From Saccharomycopsis phalli (taxonomy: Eukaryota; Ascomycota; Saccharomycetes; Ascoideales; Saccharomycopsidaceae): 64,000 nt of DNA. The notes under the pieces were generated by a model, which saw nothing but the letters and a program-made list of their open reading frames with translations, did not search any database and was not told the origin of the DNA. This document shows positions 46,771 through 56,489 of this stretch, one piece after another. The position numbers were made by a program, and so were the translations under genes. How positions within the stretch are numbered: position 1 is the stretch's first letter; each line of letters opens with the position of its first letter. The DNA lies in the NCBI GenBank assembly GCA_020342235.1, contig CP073214.1, forward strand, positions 310,001 through 374,000, read 5' to 3'.

Positions 46771-49424
46771 ATGAATAATAATATTCCCCCACCATGGCAC
46801 TCCATGGTTGCGGTTCAAGATAGACAACGGATGTTGTTATATATGTGAGTATATTTAATATTTTCTAAAATGGCGGGGATTTGTGTTTAGCAAAGCCGTC
46901 ATTCTATCCATGAGCACCACTAACTGATAGATATCAAGCTATAAAGCATACTAGTATTATGGCCAATAGAACTGATAAAGATATAATGAATGTTGCTAGT
47001 GCCTTGGAGACAAATAGTTTTCAAAACTCCTCTAGCAAGGAGAGCTACTACAATAGTATTACCACGCAAGGCTCGGAGATTATGAAAAGAGGACAGGCTA
47101 ATCTACAAAATAATGGTGGCGGCGTAAACAACAATAACAACACCGGCAATAATACCAGTATCAACAAAGCTAATAACAACAACAATGAAAATATTAATGC
47201 AAACAACATTGGAGGTAATATGGCTGGTAATAATTTAAATGCAAATTTGACTGGGAACAATTTGAATGCAAATAATATGACGAACATGATGATGCATAAT
47301 GGAATGAATGCTAACAATTATAATGCAAATGGTATGAATTTGAATCAAGTATTGCCTCAGCAAGTTAGAAATCAGATGATGGGGAACGCTGGCAATGGCG
47401 TTAATTCTAACAACGGAGCCGATGGTATGAACAACAATTCGGGTAATGTGAACTTTAATAATGCTACTAGCGGTACTGGACAGGCACCTTCTACGTCTGT
47501 CGAGCAGCGAGAGGCCTTGTTTAGATATGTTCATCTGTTAGCTATGCGAATGCCGTTACCTGCAAGCATTACTAACTTGCCTGAGTTTCCTTCCAATATC
47601 ACTAAATGGAGCGAGGCTTTAGATCGGACCAGTAATCCTTTGCTTTCAAATTTTGACAGTGTATTAAAGCAAGGATTTCGAGATTTTTGTCGTGCAATTA
47701 TTCGAAAGCATCCACTTTTAGCTCAGGAGGTAATGAAGAACAATAGTGATCCCAATAATGCTAATGCTTCTAATATGTCATCTGAGGCGAATAATGGAAA
47801 TTTTAATGTTGTGGGAAATGGACGAACAGCCTTTAATGATACTCAGCAAGCCCTAGGAGACGGAACAAATGACATGAGACAAAATGTTCCGCAAAGGAAT
47901 AATAACCTCACAGAAGAGAATAGGGCTATTTTACAAAAGTGCTATGAGGAAGTGCAAAATCTTGAAAAAATGGGAAAGCTTCCTCCTGGTACAACACATC
48001 AGGGCAAGATGAAATTGGTCACTCAGTTAGCTAGGGAAAAGTTATTGAAATTGCGAAGCTTGCAACAGCAGATGCAGATGAAGAACAGTCGAAACAACAA
48101 CATCAACAATTCTGACAATGCCAACAACCAGATAATGTTCAACAATAATGAGCTCGCTTTTAAGGAACAGTTAAACAAACAGCAACAGTTGGCTCAACTT
48201 GGTAATGCAAATGTTATGGGTGGCAGTGCGGAGACAGTTAATCCTAGCAATGGTGGTGCTGCGGGTGTGGTTAATCAACGGCATGTTCAATACAGATTGG
48301 AACAGCATAAGAAGCAACAAATGAATAGCAATTCAGCAGTTAATAACAATGGTGGTAACTCAAATATGAATCGCTCGCCATACCAACGGAATTTACCGCT
48401 AAATAATAATAATGGTTCTAGTGCTTCATCAACTCCTGTTCCTAATCCTGCTACGCCGTTGGGAACAAATCAAAAGTTGAATGCTGGTCAGCAAGCTAGT
48501 GGGAATAATTCCTCTCCGATGGTCAATAATTCCTCGCCAATGATTAATAATGGTAACTTAGCTCCATCCTACCTGCCATTGTTAAATACTTCTCAGTTGA
48601 TGATGAATAATAACACCAGAGTTAATAACAACGGCAATGGCAATAACCTCAACGCCAACAATGGCATGCCTAATAATAGTGCCAATGTCAGCGGAGCAAC
48701 AAATTCCCTAAATGGAATCGACCCTGCCGTTGTTAATTCTTACCAGCAGTTTAAACAATTTTGCGTCCAAGTGCAGACTGAATTTAAAAACAATAGCACG
48801 TTTAATAATGTTACGAACTCGTTGAGTCAGCAACAGAAGGCGGAAATTGCGAATTCTTTTAGAGATACTGTTAATTGGTTAAAGCTGCTCGATCGATTTG
48901 CATTTCAATTTTTTGCGATGCTTAACCAGCCAGAAATCTCTAAAAAGTTGCTTGAGATAAAGTTTAAAATGTTAAAGGCTTTTGAATCGTTAAAGGAAGG
49001 TATATACATTCTTACTGTTGAAGAGTTTAATGCGTTGAGAGCTACTATGGCAAAGTACCTTCATATTTTCAAGCAGATGTCTAGTCAGTTGCGCCCAGCT
49101 GGTGGAGAAAATAATTTATTGAATGCTGGAAATGCTAATCAAGCGGCGGCGGCTGCTGCTGCTGCTGCTAAAAGATTTTCTCTGCAGTCCGCTCAATCAA
49201 TTGGTGGTAATGTGGCTAATAATATGAGCGGTAATAATATGAGCGGTAATAATATGAACGGCAATAATATGAGCGGTAATAATATGAACGGCAATAATAT
49301 GAACGGCAATAATATGAATGGCAATAATAATATGAATGGCAATAATATGACAGGTATGCAGCAAAATCCTGCTCATTTTAATGCACAGGCGCAAATGCAA
49401 AGACGCCAGTTGGCTGCTCAACAA

Positions 49425-49460
<36 letters not shown>

Positions 49461-50867
49461 AAACAACAGCATCAGCAGCAACAGCAGCAGCAGCAGCAGT
49501 TATTGTCGCAAGGTAATATGAACCCTGGTGGCATCAACCAAGGAAATATACCATCTCAGAAAGGAATGTCTTCTCAGGCCAATATAGTGACTCCACAACT
49601 AACAAATCAAAATATGGGTGGAATAAATGGAAATCCATTGGGTCAGGTTCCGGGTGGTGCACAGTTTAGACCTCAGCAGGGTATGAACTCTCAGATTAAT
49701 ATGCAAGCATTTTCGAATCAAAATATGGCAGGAAATATGGGCATGGGAGTTGGTGCTAATGGTTTTGTTCAGGTACCAAATGGTATGATGATACCCGCTC
49801 AATCTGACATGATTTCCCAACAAATGCCTTCGCCAGGTCGAATCATTCAAGGAATTCCAGGACAGCCTATTCACCAAGGACAACAAGGACAACAATTTAA
49901 TGTTGGAAATATGAATATGAATGGGATGAAGCCTGGTACGCCAATGAATAGTACCACTACGCCAACTAGTGCCACATTCAAGAAGCAAGTGCCTCAGAAG
50001 AAGAAGGGTTCTGTTAAGGCCACGCCTAAAATGTCTAGCCCTCAACCAAATGCTAAGCCAATTCCTAAAATCAATACGCCATCTGAATTTGGAATGACGC
50101 CTACTGCAAGCACTTCATTATTGAGTAACAATCCAACTGTTAAAGGAGCTTCGAACAAATCACCGGTGGCTGTTATTGAAGAGACTGATCTTAAGAATGA
50201 CGTCAAAGCGAAGGAGTTGGCTAAGTTGGAGCGTGCTAAGTTTATGGAGGCTCAGCCAGAGAAGTTTTTCTTGAGTTCTCTTGCCAATGCGTTGGAGCTT
50301 AACGAGGATTGTGTTGATTTTAATATTGGATTGGCTGAAAATAAGGACGACGAAAATGTGCTAAAGGCTATGAAGTTAGAGTTTGAAGAGAAGCATAAGA
50401 ATGATGGTGTCAAGACGCCGAAGATCCCTGCAAACTTCAACTTAATTATGTCACCTAAACAGTCACCTAGTATTGTGAAGGGTGTTACCACTGATGAATC
50501 AAATGCCTCTGAGCCTGGCACTGTTGAATGGGTAGCTAAAATTCAACCAAGGGCCATACGTTCTAAGTTCAAAGAAGTTCCATCTGTTACTGACTCTTTG
50601 ATGCTTACAATGCCTACTCCGCCCCAGGATGATAAGACTGTTAAGGAGTCTCTTAAACGGCCTGCCACGCAAGATGTTGACGACGCATTTGATAAGCACA
50701 TTGATAATGATAATGATGGTACTAATGGTAATAAGAGGATAAGGCTGGACAAGAATGATAAGGACAGTATGATTACAAAGGATGAAACGTTTGATTTTGA
50801 CAGTATATTTAATTTTGAGGGCGATGAAGAAGTACATGCCAGTGATGAGTTATTTGGACTTTTTTAA
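46771..50867 (+). CDS. MED15: Mediator tail subunit Med15 (Gal11), two exons
   Basis: The joined exons 46771-46844 and 46931-50867 encode 1336 residues. The first 74 nt give MNNNIPPPWHSMVAVQDRQRML; across the junction the protein runs DRQRMLLYIYQAIK and then ANRTDKDIMNVASALE and FQNSSSKESYYNSI. This restores the three-helix KIX domain by which Gal11/Med15 binds activation domains. The ATG at 46959 seen in exon 2 alone would cut the first helix. After the KIX come long Asn-rich linkers, structured islands (about 190-260, 340-385, 615-735), an MNGNN minisatellite, a Gln tract and a conserved C-terminal region (about 1075-1336) that attaches to the Mediator tail. The domain order and low-complexity content match fungal Med15. 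Confidence 0.92.
46845..46930 (+). other. Spliceosomal intron of MED15 (86 nt)
   Basis: The donor is GTGAGT at 46845, the branch site CACTAAC at 46918-46924, and the acceptor GATAG ends at 46930. The junction AT|A gives Ile and keeps the frame into the large exon. The frame, the branch site and the restored KIX helix all agree. Confidence 0.88.
49218..49355 (+). repeat. 15 bp minisatellite in MED15 encoding NNM(S/N)G
   Basis: About nine units of AATAATATGARCGGY are in tandem, with one extra AAT. They encode repeats of Asn-Asn-Met-(Ser/Asn/Thr)-Gly. The high unit similarity suggests recent slippage and probable length variation between strains. Confidence 0.85.
49419..49499 (+). repeat. CAG/CAA trinucleotide tract (poly-Gln) in MED15
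   Basis: Twenty-seven codons are nearly all Gln, mostly pure CAG runs interrupted by one AAA (Lys) and one CAT (His). Poly-Gln tracts are usual in Med15; the uninterrupted CAG part is likely to be unstable in length. A GCN (Ala) run lies upstream at about 49143-49170. Confidence 0.9.
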
Positions 50868-51147
50868 ATGTTGGCCCCGGTTAGTTTTACAAACTACAAG
50901 GAGATGTTCTAAAATAACAAAGGTGTTGTGTTTGTTATATTATATTATATTTGACATCATTCTAGAATACTTGACGATGTGACCGAATATTTAAATTGGA
51001 ATTTAAAAGTTGTTTTCGTTTGTTTAGGTTGGGAGTATTCCTTAACTATTTGATTTGATTTGATTTTTTATTTATTTCTTGGATTTTAAATTGATTTGCT
51101 AGAGTTATCCATGAATATATTTGCATACTTTGAACTAGCTTTGTAGG

Positions 51148-52164
51148 TCAGCATACTGGAGCATGCAACAAACCTCTAGTCCAATTGTAGGGACCAATTA
51201 TCAATAGGTTCAAAACAAAGCATATCGAGATACTAAGTAAACAATAAAAGCTAGAACTAACAACATTTCTGTTAGATAGCTCCACTATGAACGTAGATAC
51301 CGTGGATAAGGCACCACAGAATCCGTCACTAATTGCAGAGAGTACCTGACAGTCTATAACTCTCGTGATGATTCGACCATGTGCTAGTTTGCCTCTGTTA
51401 AGTAGTGTGACAATTGCTAGCACAATACAAGCAATTATATTAGCTAGAAGTGTACCATAGTAACTTGGTTGTGGATTAGATCCTCGGGGTACGTTTAATT
51501 TTTGTGCAAGGTAGAATCTCAAGTAACAACCAACAGGAGAAAGTAAAAAGCCTAGGGTCCATTCACGCCAAGACTTTTCAACAATTGACAAGACTATAAA
51601 TATTATGATAAATACTCCGCCCAAAACCTGAACAATGGATTCAATAATGAGATGACGTTTGGTCCACTTTGAACTGTAACTGTAATTGACGAAGTACTTT
51701 TGTTCAATAAATGACATTATGTTACTTCCAAATAAGAAGCCAGCATACGACATGGACAATTGAGTTATAAACACCGAAAGAAATTGCAATAGGCCGTAGG
51801 CAGGGTTTGGAAACGGAAAGTATCCATTGGTGTTAATATTGCTGGTATCTAAAAATAATTCCAAGATGAATGACGAAAATGAAGAAAAGGACCCACAAAA
51901 GCCCGTAGTTATACCGGTATATAACAAAATCTCTTTCTTACTCTTAACATCTCCCTTCCCATCCGTATTAACAATGTATCTCCAAAAATAATTGCTAGAG
52001 TTAGCCATTCCCATTATTAAGCATGCTGTGAAATTACTCCATACTACTCCTGATAAATAAGAACCGGGATACACCGATAGTAACTCGCATCCTTTTCTAC
52101 TAAGAGTGCCTAGAATACTAAAAAAGCAGAATGTTAGCAATAATTTGACATTTTTTATCGTCAT
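51148..52164 (-). CDS. FEX1: Fluoride export protein Fex (CrcB family)
   Basis: This 338-residue membrane protein is built from two fused CrcB-type halves, as in eukaryotic Fex channels that expel cytosolic fluoride. The paired signature motifs are GFCGSFSSFSSF at 88-99 and GFCGALSTVSTF at 281-292. Paired pore Asn-containing segments appear as WSNFTACLIMG (42-52) and LLANIIACIVLA (239-250), and each half begins with an Arg-containing motif (LGTLSRKG and GCYLRFYLAQ). About nine hydrophobic segments are present. It is expressed constitutively in S. cerevisiae, where loss makes cells highly fluoride-sensitive. It is divergent from FRQ1 with 111 bp between starts. Confidence 0.95.
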   Translation of the reverse strand: MTIKNVKLLLTFCFFSILGTLSRKGCELLSVYPGSYLSGVVWSNFTACLIMGMANSSNYFWRYIVNTDGKGDVKSKKEILLYTGITTGFCGSFSSFSSFILELFLDTSNINTNGYFPFPNPAYGLLQFLSVFITQLSMSYAGFLFGSNIMSFIEQKYFVNYSYSSKWTKRHLIIESIVQVLGGVFIIIFIVLSIVEKSWREWTLGFLLSPVGCYLRFYLAQKLNVPRGSNPQPSYYGTLLANIIACIVLAIVTLLNRGKLAHGRIITRVIDCQVLSAISDGFCGALSTVSTFIVELSNRNVVSSSFYCLLSISICFVLNLLIIGPYNWTRGLLHAPVC

Positions 52165-52275
52165 ATGATAGCTAGCGATAGCTAGCTATTTAGTCATACC
52201 CATTGGATAAGTAATCTTACCCTACAAAGGCTTACACATTAGACACAGACACTTGCTTTACCAAGGTTTCACAAC

Positions 52276-52848
52276 ATGGGCAAAACAGCCTCCAAATTAT
52301 CTAAAGATGAAATATCTTCATTAAAGAAATCTACACACTTTGATAGGAGGGAATTACAACAGTGGTATAAAGGGTTTTTACGAGATTGTCCAACAGGACA
52401 GCTAACGAACGCGGAATTTACCAAGATTTATAAGCAGTTCTTTCCTTTTGGAGACCCTTCCAATTTTGCCAACTACATATTTAATGTATTTGACAAAGAT
52501 CAAAATGGTTCTATAGACTTCAAGGAATTTATAATAGTATTGTCGATTACAGCTAGAGGTAGTGACGCGGAGAAACTCGAATGGTCTTTCAAGTTGTATG
52601 ATCAAAACAGAGACAACAAGATTGACTATGATGAAATGTTAAAGGTGACCACTTCTATTTATCAAATGGTTGGTCCTATGGTGAAATTAAATGATGATGT
52701 TTCCACTCCTGAGTTACGAGTGAAAAAAATTTTTGGATACCTAAACAAAGAGACGACGGAACCTCTTGATATGGAGGATTTTAAAAAGATATCAGAAAAG
52801 GATACGGAAATATTGGGAGGGTTAAATTTATATGGGGAGTTGGTATAA
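52276..52848 (+). CDS. FRQ1: Frequenin / NCS-1 calcium sensor Frq1
   Basis: This 190-residue protein is nearly identical in its N-terminus to S. cerevisiae Frq1 (MGKTASKLSKDEISSLKKST). Gly2 in MGKTASK is the N-myristoylation site. EF-hand 1 is degenerate (DCPTG), as in all NCS proteins. EF-hand 2 is canonical at 73-84 (D73, D75, N77, S79, E84) and EF-hand 3 at 109-120 (D109, N111, D113, K115, E120). EF-hand 4 should occupy about 157-168 but reads NKETTEPLDMED, lacking the loop Gly and the final Glu, so it probably does not bind calcium. Frq1 activates the phosphatidylinositol 4-kinase Pik1 at the Golgi. It is convergent with BIM1. Confidence 0.95.
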   Translation: MGKTASKLSKDEISSLKKSTHFDRRELQQWYKGFLRDCPTGQLTNAEFTKIYKQFFPFGDPSNFANYIFNVFDKDQNGSIDFKEFIIVLSITARGSDAEKLEWSFKLYDQNRDNKIDYDEMLKVTTSIYQMVGPMVKLNDDVSTPELRVKKIFGYLNKETTEPLDMEDFKKISEKDTEILGGLNLYGELV

Positions 52849-52998
52849 TAAGCATATTTGTCATAGAACTTGAATTTGTAATATTATTGGATTTAACACG
52901 CGTAGGCAAAAGCAAGCCCAGTCTTTCATTGTTGAATTAGGTAAACTATTAATGCCATAAAAAAGCTACAAAACAAATACAAAGGATAAATAAAACGA

Positions 52999-53967
52999 TT
53001 AGAAACTCTCCTGGTCCATAATTTCGCCCTGTTCTTCCCCTTCAACATTATCGAATTTCTCTTCATCGCTAGGTACATGGAAACCCTCTTCCGTAGAGTA
53101 CAAAATTTCTTGAATTTTCTCCACAAAGTCTATTAGACTTTGGTTTTTGCTTAATACGTCGCTCGATAGCTCTTCTCCGCTTAGTTGTTGCTGGTGTTGC
53201 TTCTCGGCCTCGTCGGACAACTTATCTGTTATTGTCTGACTTAATATTTCAATATCTCTTAGCTTTGTGAAGTAGAAATCACGCTCAGTTTCCAAACCCT
53301 CGGCAGCCTCTTTGTATTCGTTCAACTCCTGGTTTACTTCGTTCAATTCAGTTTGCGTCTGTTCCAAGTCTTTTTGCAATTTAGCACTCTGTTGTGAAGC
53401 GCCTGCTCTTGGTCTGATCGTGCTGGTAGTGTTATTCCCGAATACCCGACTAGTAGATGAATGGGTATTATTTTGCAGAAGGCTTCGGTTCTTTGGAGGA
53501 TTGGTAGCAGTTGTTTGTGTAACTCTAGCCCTGGAGCTTACTGGATTTCCAACACGACTGTTTGTCGAGCTTCCTGTTCTAGGATTATTTGCAGGCAATG
53601 CTTTTCTTCTGGATGTAGGCTCATATTCTGACTCGTCCTTATTCTCCATCCAATATCGCTTCATCCACTGTAAGAACTCTAAGTTATCCTGCAATTTACA
53701 TTTGAGTAGACGTTCTACTGGCACAGTTTTGGTGATCTTATGTTTGGCAAACTGTGATTGCAAAATCTTATAGTTCAGAAGGTACTCATAGTCGAATTTA
53801 GCAGTGAAGCTCACACGATGCATCGGGGCGTCACCATAAATGGAGTCCATTATCTGGCAATATGCAGCACCAGTACCACATTGCTCCACCTTGGTGTAAT
53901 TAAGATCCAAAGTTGTGTTGAGCCAATTTAAAAGATCTGTCCGGGATTCTCCAATATTTGCTGCCAT
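52999..53967 (-). CDS. BIM1: Microtubule plus-end tracking protein Bim1 (EB1)
   Basis: This 322-residue EB1-family protein has the N-terminal calponin-homology domain (about 5-110: ESRTDLLNWLNTTLDLNYTKVEQ, GAAYCQIMDSIYGDAPMHRV, NLEFLQWMKRYWMEN), which binds growing microtubule tips. A basic Ser/Thr/Arg-rich linker follows (about 115-195). The C-terminal coiled coil and EB homology domain (about 196-290, ETERDFYFTKLRDIEILSQ) dimerises and recruits partners. The tail is acidic (EGEEQGEIMDQESF). The length is close to S. cerevisiae Bim1 (344). It functions in spindle positioning through Kar9 and in microtubule dynamics. Confidence 0.96.
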   Translation of the reverse strand: MAANIGESRTDLLNWLNTTLDLNYTKVEQCGTGAAYCQIMDSIYGDAPMHRVSFTAKFDYEYLLNYKILQSQFAKHKITKTVPVERLLKCKLQDNLEFLQWMKRYWMENKDESEYEPTSRRKALPANNPRTGSSTNSRVGNPVSSRARVTQTTATNPPKNRSLLQNNTHSSTSRVFGNNTTSTIRPRAGASQQSAKLQKDLEQTQTELNEVNQELNEYKEAAEGLETERDFYFTKLRDIEILSQTITDKLSDEAEKQHQQQLSGEELSSDVLSKNQSLIDFVEKIQEILYSTEEGFHVPSDEEKFDNVEGEEQGEIMDQESF

Positions 53968-54454
53968 GAATCTCTTTTGTATCTTGATTATCGTACCTTA
54001 AATGAGTGTGAAGTGTTGTTACAACAATAAAAAAAACCATTTTTCAGTGGTACATGTACCCCAAGTGCACATGATCATTGTATATTATTCGAAATGAATG
54101 CAATCCTGAAAAAACCAGTTACTATTTCTAGCATTCATTGGAATTTAGTTGCAGAATGAGCTTTAATGATTATTACTAATTGTTCTATAGAAACCATTTA
54201 GCGTCTGCAATGTTCACAAGTGGTAGCAAGAATGCGTTATATACTAGATGTCGTTACAGTTTGAAAATACATTCCCAAGAAAACTATTCTACGTATATAA
54301 GTATAAATTATATTATTTAACACCTCCTAGCCTGTGGTGTAATTAATGGCAGAGTTTAACCCATATAACCTACTGTGGTGTTTGGATGTCACTGAAGGTA
54401 GAACCAGTATAACATAAAAAATGAAAATTGGGCTATCTAATTAAAGAATTGAGA
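53968..54454. promoter_or_regulatory. Divergent promoter between BIM1 and NOT3
   Basis: This 487 bp region has no coding frame of note. A perfect 12 bp palindrome GGTACATGTACC lies at 54049-54060. The rest is AT-rich. Confidence 0.45.
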
Positions 54455-56410
54455 ATGGCTCACCGAAAGTTGCAACAGTAAGTGATTGATATTGTATTCA
54501 TTTGTCAAAAGCAGATAGATCCCAATATTTGTGGTATTGTGGGTCCCATACTCAATTGATGACGAATTTGTATACTGACTCCCAAGGGAAGTTGACCGGG
54601 TATTTAAGAAGGTTAGCGAGGGTATTGACTCGTTTAATGAATCCTATGCGAGACATGAGTTGAGTAATAACCAGACGCAAAGAGATAAATTGGAAAATGT
54701 AAGTAACCGTGAAATATTCTCGAGGACTCGCGTACTAATTAGTAGGACTTGAAGAAAGAGATCAAGAAACTTCAGAGATTGAGGGAGCAAATAAAGGTGT
54801 GGCAAACTCAAAATGAGGTCAAAGACAAGGATGCTTTACTTAAACATCGGAAATCTGTGGAAAATGCCATGGAGAAGTATAAACAAGTCGAGAAAGACTC
54901 AAAGCACAAGGCATACTCAAAGGAGGGTTTAACTCAGCCAGAGCAATTAACCCCAGAGGAACAAAGAAAGCATGATACTATAGAATATGTGAAAAGCACG
55001 CTTGAGGAATTGCAGATACAGCAGGAAGGTATTGAGGCAGAAGTAGCTAAGTTGTCTGGAGGGGGTAAAAAGTCTAGAAAGGCTGGTCTCAGTCCAAAGG
55101 AGCAGGAGAGAAAAGAAGAATTGGACGATACAATTGACATGTTTAAATTCCATCAGCAAAGTTTAGAGCTTGTGTTGCGTTTGGTTCAGAATGGTAAATT
55201 GGAACCCAGTCAGGTCGATACCTTGAGAGATGATGTGCTGTATTTCCTCGAAAGCAATCAAGAGCCTGATTTCATGTTTGATGACTCGATATATGAGTCG
55301 CTAGGATTGGAGGATAGAGACAATATACTAGTTCACGAAGTAAAAAGTTCATTTGATGGTTTGAATGGGGTTGAGGGTAAGGACGAAGGATCTGCCGAGC
55401 CTGATATAGTGCCCGCTATAAACATTTTGTCCAAGAGTGATCCCCCGACGTCCCACAAAAGGGAAACGTTTAATGGGGCCAGTGGTTCCGTTTTGGCGCA
55501 TAAAACTAATACACCAATTCTGCATAAGACACTGCACAATACACCTAGCCCTCCGCCTATGACCGTCACGCTTCCGCCGTCCGCTACCCAATTGAAGCCT
55601 GCTGCTATTCCAACTAGACCGGTTGGTGAAAAGAATTGGGCTGCTGCTGCTGCTGCTTCTCTGATTGCTACTCTGTTAGGTCAAAAGGCACCACCCTCAG
55701 AGCCTGAGAATAATATTTCGGTAAAGAACCAGATAGTGCAGAGCATTCTGTCAGTTTCTGCCTCATCTGATCCGCAAGGTGTTCTCGCAAAAGCGAAGCA
55801 AGTGCAGTTACCAAAGAAAACAGAAGAGCCCGTTACCAAGGCATTAACGCAGAAGGAAATAGAGTTGATGAATGACTTGCCTGTGGCTTTTCTTTTGCCA
55901 GGTATCCAGTCTTTTGTTGTTTCTCTAGCCAAATCCAAAAGCGATACGCTACCCAATGGGGGGTTAATATATAATACAGGCGACCTTTTGGTGAACTCTC
56001 GGAAAGACTTAATTTTGGGGTACAGTTCCAATCTTCATCCTACACAGTTTGCCAAGTTGAGTGCCGAATGGGACACTTTCCGATGTCAACTACGATGCGA
56101 CTCTCAGAAGAATGCAGTAGTAGAACTTGACAAGGAATTAATAAAAGCGGATATTTTAGTTCTATTTTTTGGATTCTACTACGGCCTTACGGCCATAGAA
56201 AGAAGTGTAGCCCAAAGAGGCTTACTCAGAAGGAATTGGAGACTACACGTCAACAATCTCTTGTGGTTCTATAAACTAAATCCGTCATCTGCGACCACTG
56301 AGAAGTATGAAATTTCTAATTATGAAATATTTGACGCGTATAATTGGACAGTGAAAATGATTGCCAATTATCAACTTGATTTTTCCCAGTTGGTTCCTAG
56401 TAGTGTATAA
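54455..56410 (+). CDS. NOT3: CCR4-NOT subunit Not3 (three exons)
   Basis: The exons 54455-54477, 54587-54698 and 54746-56410 join to encode 599 residues. The spliced N-terminus reads MAHRKLQQEVDRVFKK, then SEGIDSFNESYARHE and RDKLENDLKKEIKKLQRLREQ, matching S. cerevisiae Not3 (MAHRKLQQEVDRVFKKINEGL) nearly residue for residue, and closer to Not3 than to Not5. The N-terminal coiled coil spans about 1-235 and includes SNQEPDF. A low-complexity linker follows with a WAAAAAA motif. The C-terminal NOT box (about 430-599) binds Not1 and Not2. The complex deadenylates mRNAs and monitors translation. A CTG at 55238-55240 falls where relatives have Asn or Ser, which supports Ser decoding. The large exon alone lacks an ATG at its head, so the introns are needed. 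Confidence 0.94.
54478..54586 (+). other. Intron 1 of NOT3 (109 nt)
   Basis: The donor is GTAAGT at 54478, the branch site TACTGAC at 54573-54579 and the acceptor is CCCAAG ending at 54586. The acceptor is AAG rather than the usual CAG/TAG. The junction CA|G keeps Gln and gives the family sequence LQQEVDRV. Confidence 0.9.
54699..54745 (+). other. Intron 2 of NOT3 (47 nt)
   Basis: The donor is GTAAGT at 54699, the branch site TACTAAT at 54733-54739, and the acceptor TAGTAG ends at 54745. It splices at phase 0 between LEN and DLKKE, giving the conserved Not3 sequence. Confidence 0.92.
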
Positions 56411-56489
56411 CTGTATCTCAACAGGAGTGGTGTTGGATCTTTTTACGCTAATAAAATTAAATGTAGATTATACTGATTAAATGTAATTA

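Noticed and set aside
55681-56031. Antisense frames within NOT3 and MED15
   Set aside because: Shadows of real exons; composition follows the sense codons.
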